Shown here: piece after piece, positions 28,771-35,552 of the stretch
Position numbering within the stretch: position 1 is the stretch's first letter
Layout of the letters: the number at the start of each line of letters is the position of its first letter
NCBI GenBank assembly: GCA_030638335.1
Contig: DAOWET010000221.1
Span: 1 to 35,552 of the forward strand
Source: Nitrospirota bacterium
Lineage (GTDB): Bacteria; Nitrospirota; Thermodesulfovibrionia; Thermodesulfovibrionales; JdFR-86
Length of the DNA: 35,552 nucleotides
Reading direction: 5' to 3'
Program-made: the position numbers and the translations under genes
The notes under the pieces: model-generated
What the model was told of the DNA's origin: nothing
The model's database searches: none
Seen by the model: only the letters and a program-made list of their open reading frames with translations

Positions 28771-31700
28771 CTACTGGCCCCGGTGGTACTCCTGTATGGG
28801 CTTGACCGTCATCTTCCTTATGGAGAGCATCTTCACAGCGTTTGCCACGGCCTTTCCGCCGGAGATGGTAGTGGAATATGGGATACCGTACTTTAGCGCG
28901 GTCTCCCTGATGGAGAAGCTGTCGCGCTTGGACTGCGCGTCGCCCACCGTATTTATCACAAAGGCCACCTCGCGGTTGGTGATGATGTCCACTATATGGG
29001 GCCTCTGTCCTTCGGTAACCTTGTAGATGGACTCTACCTCAAAACCGTGTTTCCCAAGGTACTCCGCAGTGCCGCGCGTGGCGATTATGGACAGCCCGTG
29101 CTCAACCATCTTGCGCACGATGGAGACCGAGGCGGCCTTGTCCTCGTCGCGGAGGCTGAGGGCTATCTTGCCTGTGGTGGGAATGCTGTTATTGCACGAG
29201 GCCTGTGCCTTTGCGTAAGCCATCCCGAACCCGTCGTCTATGCCCATGACCTCGCCTGTGGATTTCATCTCAGGGCCGAGTATCGTGTCCACACCGGCAA
29301 AGCGGTCAAAGGGCATCACCGCCTCCTTCACAGCCATATGCCGGATAACCGGTTCGCTGGTCACGCCCTGCTCCTTGAGGCTCTGGCCAACAAGGGTTCG
29401 TGCCGCTATCTTTGCCAGGGCCATGCCCGTGGCCTTGCCCACAAAGGGAACTGTTCGCGAACCCCTGGGGTTCACCTCGATGATGTAAAGCTCCCCGTCC
29501 TTTACGGCAAACTGCACGTTCATAAGGCCCACCACGCCAAGCTCCATTGCAAGGGCCACGGTCTGGCGCCTTATCTCATTCACGATTGAAGCATCAAGCG
29601 AATACGGTGGGAGGGAACAGGCCGAGTCCCCCGAGTGTATTCCCGCCTCCTCTATATGCTGCATCACGCCGCCCACGACCACATCGGTTCCGTCGCATAC
29701 AGCGTCCACATCCAACTCGGTCGCTCCTTCGAGGTATTTGTCAACGAGTATTGGACGGTCAGGGGAGGCCTTTACAGCTCGCGTAATGTAGTCCCCCAGG
29801 CTCTGCTCGTCATAGACTATCTCCATGGCCCTGCCCCCAAGCACATATGAGGGCCTCACCATGACAGGGTAACCGATGATGTTGGCCGCATTGATGGCTT
29901 CGTCCACGCTAAGGGCCGTATCGCTTTGGGGCTGCCTGAGGCCCAGCTTGTGAAGGAGCTCTTTAAACCGCTTTCTGTCCTCAGCACGGTCTATGGCGTC
30001 AGGGCTCGTGCCGAGTATGGGCACGCCAGCCCGCTCCAGGGGCACTGCAAGCTTAAGGGGTGTCTGCCCGCCAAACTGCACCACCACTCCCACCGGCTTT
30101 TCGCGCTCTATGATGGCAAGCACGTCCTCGAGCGTGAGGGGCTCAAAGTACAGGCGGTCGGAGGTGTCGTAGTCCGTGCTCACGGTTTCGGGATTGCAGT
30201 TGACCATTATGGTCTCGTACCCCAGCTCCTTTAAGGCAAAGACCGCGTGCACGCAGCAATAGTCGAACTCGATGCCCTGCCCTATCCGGTTGGGGCCTGA
30301 GCCAAGGATCACGACCTTCTTGCGATCCGTAGGTGGGGCCTCGGTTGAGACATGAGGGGCCTCGTCCTTGTCAGCGGTAGGCCCAAGTTTATAAAATGGC
30401 CGTTCATAGGTTGAGTAGAGGTATGGCGTATGGGCCTCGACCTCAGCCGCGCATGTGTCCACCATCTTGTAAGCCGGAACCAGCCCCTGCCCCACCCTTA
30501 AGGCGCGAACCCCGTCCTCGTCCATATCGGATAGCTCGGCAAGGCGGACGTCCGAGAAACCCATCTCCTTGGCTTGGCGAAGAACCCCGGCATCATGTAT
30601 CGAGGCCTCGCTATCAATTATCTTCTGCTCAAAGACCACGATCTCCTTTATGTTCTCTATGAACCACGGATCGATATGAGTGATCTCATATATCTCTTTA
30701 ACGCTTATGCCCTGTCTTAAGGCATCCGCAAGCAGGTATATCCGCTCGGGCGTGGGCTTGCGAAGGCGGCGGCGTATCTCATCCGCATCGCTCTCCAGTG
30801 GCTCGAACCCGTAGGAATCGTTCTCCATGCTCCTTAGCGCCTTCTGCAGTGACTCCTTGAATGTCCTGCCTATGCTCATGGCCTCGCCAACGCTCTTCAT
30901 CTGGGTGGTGAGCACGGCCTCGGCCTCGGGAAATTTCTCGAAGGTGAACCTCGGTATCTTGGTGACCACGTAGTCGATGGTGGGCTCAAATGATGCCGGT
31001 GTCTCGCGCGTTATGTCGTTTGGGATCTCGTCCAGCGAAAGCCCCACCGCGAGCTTGGCCGCTATCTTGGCAATTGGAAACCCCGTGGCCTTGCTGGCAA
31101 GGGCCGAGCTTCTGGAGACACGGGGGTTCATCTCGATAACGGTCATGCGCCCGTCCTCAGGGTTTAAAGCGAACTGTATGTTGCTGCCGCCGGTATCGAC
31201 GCCTATCTCGCGGATGATGTCTATGGCCGCGTCGCGCATGTGCTGGTATTCCTTGTCCGTAAGGGTCTGGGCCGGGGCCACGGTTATGGAGTCGCCGGTA
31301 TGCACGCCCATGGCGTCAAGGTTCTCTATGGAGCAGATGATGACCACGTTGTCGTTGAGGTCGCGCATGACCTCAAGCTCGAACTCCTTCCACCCTATGA
31401 CAGACTCCTCGATAAGGGTCTGGCTCACAGGGCTAAGCTTCAGGCCCTTGGCAAGGAGTTCCTCGTACTCCTCCCGGTTATAGGCAATGCCTCCGCCCAT
31501 GCCCCCAAGTGTGAAGGCCGGGCGGAATATGGCAGGGAACCCGATGTGCTCGATGGCCTCTATGCCCTCCTCAAAGGTGGTCGCTATCCTTGAAAGCGGC
31601 ACATCCTGGCCTATGCGCTTCATGGCCTCGCGAAAGAGATCGCGGTCCTCGGCCTTCTTGATGGCCCCGAGCTTTGCTCCGATAAGCTCCACCCCGTGGC

Positions 31701-32043
31701 GGTCAAGCGCGCCACTTTCGGCAAGGTCCTTTGCGAGATTCAGCGCGGTCTGCCCGCCCATGGTGGGCAGCAGCGCGTCCGGACGCTCGCGCTCTATCAC
31801 CATCTCCACCACCTCAGGCGTTAGTGGCTCGATGTATGTGGCGTCCGCCATCTCAGGGTCCGTCATGATGGTGGCCGGGTTGGAGTTCACCAGCACCACC
31901 TTGTAGCCCTCCTCGCGAAGGGCCTTGCAGGCCTGGGCCCCTGAGTAGTCGAACTCGCATGCCTGGCCTATAACGATGGGGCCAGAGCCGAGTATGAGTA
32001 TCTTTTTAAGGTCAGTCCGCTTGGGCAATTCTGCCTCCAACAA
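28771..32043 (-). CDS. carB: Carbamoyl-phosphate synthase large subunit
   Basis: [51 protein letters not shown]; duplicated ATP-grasp halves; 1090 aa. Confidence 0.98.
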   Translation of the reverse strand: MLEAELPKRTDLKKILILGSGPIVIGQACEFDYSGAQACKALREEGYKVVLVNSNPATIMTDPEMADATYIEPLTPEVVEMVIERERPDALLPTMGGQTALNLAKDLAESGALDRHGVELIGAKLGAIKKAEDRDLFREAMKRIGQDVPLSRIATTFEEGIEAIEHIGFPAIFRPAFTLGGMGGGIAYNREEYEELLAKGLKLSPVSQTLIEESVIGWKEFELEVMRDLNDNVVIICSIENLDAMGVHTGDSITVAPAQTLTDKEYQHMRDAAIDIIREIGVDTGGSNIQFALNPEDGRMTVIEMNPRVSRSSALASKATGFPIAKIAAKLAVGLSLDEIPNDITRETPASFEPTIDYVVTKIPRFTFEKFPEAEAVLTTQMKSVGEAMSIGRTFKESLQKALRSMENDSYGFEPLESDADEIRRRLRKPTPERIYLLADALRQGISVKEIYEITHIDPWFIENIKEIVVFEQKIIDSEASIHDAGVLRQAKEMGFSDVRLAELSDMDEDGVRALRVGQGLVPAYKMVDTCAAEVEAHTPYLYSTYERPFYKLGPTADKDEAPHVSTEAPPTDRKKVVILGSGPNRIGQGIEFDYCCVHAVFALKELGYETIMVNCNPETVSTDYDTSDRLYFEPLTLEDVLAIIEREKPVGVVVQFGGQTPLKLAVPLERAGVPILGTSPDAIDRAEDRKRFKELLHKLGLRQPQSDTALSVDEAINAANIIGYPVMVRPSYVLGGRAMEIVYDEQSLGDYITRAVKASPDRPILVDKYLEGATELDVDAVCDGTDVVVGGVMQHIEEAGIHSGDSACSLPPYSLDASIVNEIRRQTVALAMELGVVGLMNVQFAVKDGELYIIEVNPRGSRTVPFVGKATGMALAKIAARTLVGQSLKEQGVTSEPVIRHMAVKEAVMPFDRFAGVDTILGPEMKSTGEVMGIDDGFGMAYAKAQASCNNSIPTTGKIALSLRDEDKAASVSIVRKMVEHGLSIIATRGTAEYLGKHGFEVESIYKVTEGQRPHIVDIITNREVAFVINTVGDAQSKRDSFSIRETALKYGIPYSTTISGGKAVANAVKMLSIRKMTVKPIQEYHRGQ

Positions 32044-32635
32044 AGTTCTTCATCATCTCAAGCACGGCGTCCACCTCGTCCTGGTCCTCGGAGCTGAACA
32101 CCATGATGTCGCGTTCGTCAGTGAACTCGAACACCACTGAATGTATCTCCCTTGGCTCCCCGAAATCCGGGATGGGCATTCCGTGCGACGCTGATATTCT
32201 CTTTACCACGCCTACACCATCGGGGTTTGCAGGCACGTGAAACGTCAGGCCCCAGCGGATGCTTCGGAGCAGGTCCATTGAGACGGTCTCGGTGGTGCTC
32301 CTTAATGCCTTCTTGAAAAATGTCACCTCATTGCGGTCCTTGTCCACCTCCACGCGCAGAAACTCCTCAAAGAAGACATACTTGCGGGAAATGACCATGA
32401 GCGCGAAAAAACCCGCCACGCCCAGGGCGATAAGGGGCACGCTTAACTTCACGCCCATATAAACAAGCCCAAATGCACACGCCATCAGTACAGTCCCGGA
32501 TGAAAGGGCCGAGGTGAGCTCGCGGTTATATACGCCGCTGTGCAGGACACTGCCCTCATCCGCACGGAAGGACGTGGTCGTGAAGACGAGCACGCCCTTT
32601 TTCATGCTTATGTTATATTCCTTCTTCTCTTCCAT
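32012..32635 (-). CDS. Two-TM membrane protein of unknown function between carA and carB
   Basis: Two hydrophobic segments ([34 protein letters not shown]) then a soluble PH-like region; overlaps carB start by 32 nt and follows carA stop by 6 nt. Confidence 0.82.
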   Translation of the reverse strand: MEEKKEYNISMKKGVLVFTTTSFRADEGSVLHSGVYNRELTSALSSGTVLMACAFGLVYMGVKLSVPLIALGVAGFFALMVISRKYVFFEEFLRVEVDKDRNEVTFFKKALRSTTETVSMDLLRSIRWGLTFHVPANPDGVGVVKRISASHGMPIPDFGEPREIHSVVFEFTDERDIMVFSSEDQDEVDAVLEMMKNFVGGRIAQAD

Positions 32636-32641
32636 TGACCG

Positions 32642-33787
32642 TTACCCCACCATCTCTCTGAAGCGTTTGAACAGATATGCCGCGTCGTTCGGGCCAGGGC
32701 CTGCCTCCGGGTGGTACTGCACCGAGAACACCGGCAGCTCCACATGGGCCATGCCCTCTTCAGTGCCATCGTAAAGGTTCCTGTGGGTCAGGCGCACCGA
32801 TGGGCCTATGTCACTCACCCCAACACAGAAGTTGTGGTTCTGGCTCGTGATCTCCACCTTGCCCGTGTCCAGGTCCATCACCGGGTGGTTGCCCCCGTGG
32901 TGGCCGAACTTGAGCTTGTAAGCACTGCCCCCAAGGGCCAGGCCCAGTATCTGGTGGCCAAGGCATATGCCCATCACCGGGCACGGGGGGCCGCCCTTTC
33001 TGTTCACTATGGTCTTTGCGGCCTTAATGCCGGGGGTCACGGCCTCCGGGTCTCCGGGGCCGTTTGAGAACATAATACCGTCGGGTTTCATATCCATCAC
33101 AGCCCCGGCAGGCGTTGAGGCCGGGACCACGTGCACGTCAAAGCCCGCTGTGTACAGGTGGCGCAGGATGTTCTGCTTGACCCCGAAATCGTAGACAACC
33201 ACCTTTTTGCGGTCTTTCAGGAGGGGGCCATTTTCTTTGTGTCCCCCTAAGCTTCGCGCCCAAAGGGGCTCTGTCCAGTCATAGGGCTTTTCGCAGGTAA
33301 CGCGGCTTGCCAGGTCTACGCCCCCGATGCCGGGATGAGCGCGCACCTTTTCCCAGAGCGCGCGCGGGTCGTCCGATCCGGTGGATATTACGCCCATCTG
33401 CGAGCCCCCGTCACGAAGCAGGCGGGTAAGAGCGCGGGTGTCAATGCCCTCGATGGCCACGATGCCATTTTTCTCAAGATACTCAGAGAGGCTGCCCCCG
33501 GAGCGCCAGTTGCTGTGGTAGTGGAGGTGTTCCTTTACGATAAGGCCCCCGGCCTTGGGGCCCCCGGCTGATTCCTCGTCATCGGGGTTCACACCGTAGT
33601 TGCCCATCTGGGTATATGTCATGGTCACGAGCTGTCCGGTGTAGGAGGGGTCTGTGAGTATCTCCTGGTAGCCTGTCATGGCGGTGTTGAAGACCACCTC
33701 TCCCAAGGTCTCTCCAAGCGCGCCGAATGAGAGACCCTCGAACACGGTGCCGTCGGCCAGAACGAGGAAGGCCTTTACTTTTCCCAT
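32642..33787 (-). CDS. carA: Carbamoyl-phosphate synthase small subunit
   Basis: [69 protein letters not shown] glutaminase motif. Confidence 0.98.
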   Translation of the reverse strand: MGKVKAFLVLADGTVFEGLSFGALGETLGEVVFNTAMTGYQEILTDPSYTGQLVTMTYTQMGNYGVNPDDEESAGGPKAGGLIVKEHLHYHSNWRSGGSLSEYLEKNGIVAIEGIDTRALTRLLRDGGSQMGVISTGSDDPRALWEKVRAHPGIGGVDLASRVTCEKPYDWTEPLWARSLGGHKENGPLLKDRKKVVVYDFGVKQNILRHLYTAGFDVHVVPASTPAGAVMDMKPDGIMFSNGPGDPEAVTPGIKAAKTIVNRKGGPPCPVMGICLGHQILGLALGGSAYKLKFGHHGGNHPVMDLDTGKVEITSQNHNFCVGVSDIGPSVRLTHRNLYDGTEEGMAHVELPVFSVQYHPEAGPGPNDAAYLFKRFREMVG

Positions 33788-35058
33788 TCATGCACCTTCC
33801 CCTTGACGATGGTCGCCACGGCACGGCCCTTGAGCCTCCATCCGGCAAAGGGGGTGTTCTTGCCCTTTGAGACGAACTCATCTATGTTCACGTCGTACTC
33901 AACGTCAGCGTCCACTATCGTAATGTCGGCTACAGCGCCTTGTGCCAGCGTACCGCGGTCAAGACCGAGTATCATGGAGGGTTTTAGGGCCATCTTCTCC
34001 ACAAGGTCGGTCATGTCCATCACGCCCTCTCGCACAAGGGCAAGCGTTAGCCCGAGCGCTGTCTCAAGCCCTGAGATGCCAGGCGGGGCCTGGTCGAACT
34101 CGCGCTGTTTCTCGTTTCTGTGGTGTGGGGCGTGGTCCGTGGCAATGGCGTCAAGCGTGCCGTCCGAGAGGCCGGCCTTGATAGCGGCAATGTCGGGCTC
34201 CGTCCTTAGCGGGGGGTTGACCTTGGCGTTGCCGTTAAAGCCCTCGCACGCTGCCTCTGTCACCGAGAAGTAATGGGGGCATGTCTCAGCGGTCACGTTT
34301 ATGCCACGTGTTTTGGCCTCGCGTATTATCCTCACCGAGCCCTCGGTGGAGACGTGCGCTATGTGCACCCGGCCTCCGGTGAGTTCGGCAAGGGCCACGT
34401 CGCGGTAAACCATGGTCTCCTCCGCCTGGCGGGGGATGCCCACAAGCCCCAGGCTCTGGGATACAAGGCCCTCGTTCATCACCCCGTCCAGAGAGAGGGC
34501 CGGGTCCTCGCTGTGAGATATTATGCATGCGCCAAAGGCCCGCGAGTACTCAAGGGCACGGCGCATTATTCGTGAGTCCACAACCGGGCGGCCGTCGTCG
34601 GAGAAGGCCACGCAACCCTCCTCAAGCATCATGCCAAACTCCGCGAGCTCCTCGCCCATCTGGCCCTTTGTCACGGCACCTATGGGGAACACGCCGCACA
34701 TGCCCTCCTGTGCGGCCTTCTTGAGGATGTACTCGGTTATTCCCGCGTTGTCGTTTACCGGGGATGTGTTCGGCATGCAGCAGACACTCGTGAATCCTCC
34801 GCGCACAGCGGCGTGAGTGCCTGTGCTTATGGTCTCCTTGTGCTCAAAGCCCGGTTCCCTCAGATGCACGTGCATGTCCACAAGGCCTGGGATGACGAAC
34901 CTTCCCGCAGCGTCAATGGTCTTTGCCTTTGCCGGAGCTTTCAGTTTTCCCTTTGGGGAAATGGAAGCTATCTTGCCGGACTCGATAAGGATGTCATGGA
35001 GGCCGTCAATGCCCTGCGAGGGGTCAACCACGTGTCCGTTTATTATCAGGAGCTTCAT
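33775..35058 (-). CDS. pyrC: Dihydroorotase
   Basis: [22 protein letters not shown] metal-binding motif; [12 protein letters not shown]. Confidence 0.97.
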   Translation of the reverse strand: MKLLIINGHVVDPSQGIDGLHDILIESGKIASISPKGKLKAPAKAKTIDAAGRFVIPGLVDMHVHLREPGFEHKETISTGTHAAVRGGFTSVCCMPNTSPVNDNAGITEYILKKAAQEGMCGVFPIGAVTKGQMGEELAEFGMMLEEGCVAFSDDGRPVVDSRIMRRALEYSRAFGACIISHSEDPALSLDGVMNEGLVSQSLGLVGIPRQAEETMVYRDVALAELTGGRVHIAHVSTEGSVRIIREAKTRGINVTAETCPHYFSVTEAACEGFNGNAKVNPPLRTEPDIAAIKAGLSDGTLDAIATDHAPHHRNEKQREFDQAPPGISGLETALGLTLALVREGVMDMTDLVEKMALKPSMILGLDRGTLAQGAVADITIVDADVEYDVNIDEFVSKGKNTPFAGWRLKGRAVATIVKGKVHEWEK

Positions 35059-35552
35059 GCCTTGCCCCCTGAGGCCAGAAGGTGCATTACCGCCATCCTC
35101 ACGGCAAGGCCGTTTGTCACCTGCTCCAGTATCACGCTCCTTGGGCCGTCCGCAACGCCTGAGGAGATCTCTATCCCCCTGTTCATGGGCCCCGGGTGCA
35201 TCACAATGGCGTCCTTGTCGGCGATGGCCAGGCGCTGCTCCGTAAGCCCCCAGTTCCGGAAATATTCCTCTGTGGATGGGAAGAAGGCGCCTCCCTGGCG
35301 CTCCATCTGGATGCGGAGCATCATCACCACGTCCACGCCCTGGAGGCCCTCATCCATGGAGTAGTAGACCTTCGCGCCCATTGAACCTATGGCCTCGTTG
35401 ACCAGCGTTGGCGGGCCTATTACGCGTACCTTCGCTCCAAGCTTGTTCAGGCAGTATATGTTGCTCTTGGCCACGCGTGAGTGGATGACATCGCCGACTA
35501 TTGCGACCTCCAGCCCCTTGAAGGAGCCCTTTTTCTCCTTCATGGTAAAGGC
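35055..35552 (-). CDS. pyrB: Aspartate carbamoyltransferase catalytic subunit (C-terminal part; 5' end outside window)
   Basis: [31 protein letters not shown]...; [17 protein letters not shown]; frame open through the window edge. Confidence 0.96.
   Translation of the reverse strand, partial: AFTMKEKKGSFKGLEVAIVGDVIHSRVAKSNIYCLNKLGAKVRVIGPPTLVNEAIGSMGAKVYYSMDEGLQGVDVVMMLRIQMERQGGAFFPSTEEYFRNWGLTEQRLAIADKDAIVMHPGPMNRGIEISSGVADGPRSVILEQVTNGLAVRMAVMHLLASGGKA

Noticed and set aside
28763-28780. Perfect hairpin GGGCCAG-GCTA-CTGGCCC at the carB stop as a terminator
   Set aside because: No T tract on either strand; may be a hairpin but not supportable as an intrinsic terminator.
33231-33256. GGGGGCC...TCCCCC in carA as another copy of the palindromic repeat
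   Set aside because: Lacks the CGT/TGT triloop and paired stems; falls in the variable linker of CarA; similarity is only G/C runs.

Overview
The window (about 35.5 kb, mostly GC-rich bacterial chromosome) is largely housekeeping. From left to right it carries: an exopolysaccharide module (O-antigen ligase-like, Wzc-type tyrosine kinase, Wza-type exporter); guaB; a moeA-PBP fusion; a TPR protein; a THUMP-type RNA methyltransferase; a TrmJ-like methyltransferase; an LhgO-like oxidoreductase; rnc-fabF-acpP-fabG; a divergent uvrA-like gene; an AT-rich membrane protein; a YchF-like GTPase; a second moeA; a Zn-dependent phospholipase C-like protein; xseB/xseA; a DUF296/PPC protein; an HD-domain protein; an Xre-type HTH protein; and a carB-(membrane protein)-carA-pyrC-pyrB operon. 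The least explained signal is a family of small repeats. (1) A palindromic unit, roughly CCAG-(A/T-rich)-GGGTC-CGT-GACCC, has stem sequences that change in a compensatory way around a nearly constant CGT/ACG triloop. It occurs in two intergenic composite elements (about 5.2-5.4 kb and 26.25-26.40 kb) and as three in-frame tandem copies inside the uvrA-like coding sequence. (2) Two elements of about 260 bp share terminal inverted repeats YTAACCCGCTTATTKCACGA / TTCATGAAATATGCGGGTTAG, and their termini contain the stop codons of guaB and of the PPC-domain gene. No CRISPR array, tRNA, rRNA or complete transposase was found. All product names come from reading translations by eye; no database search was possible.
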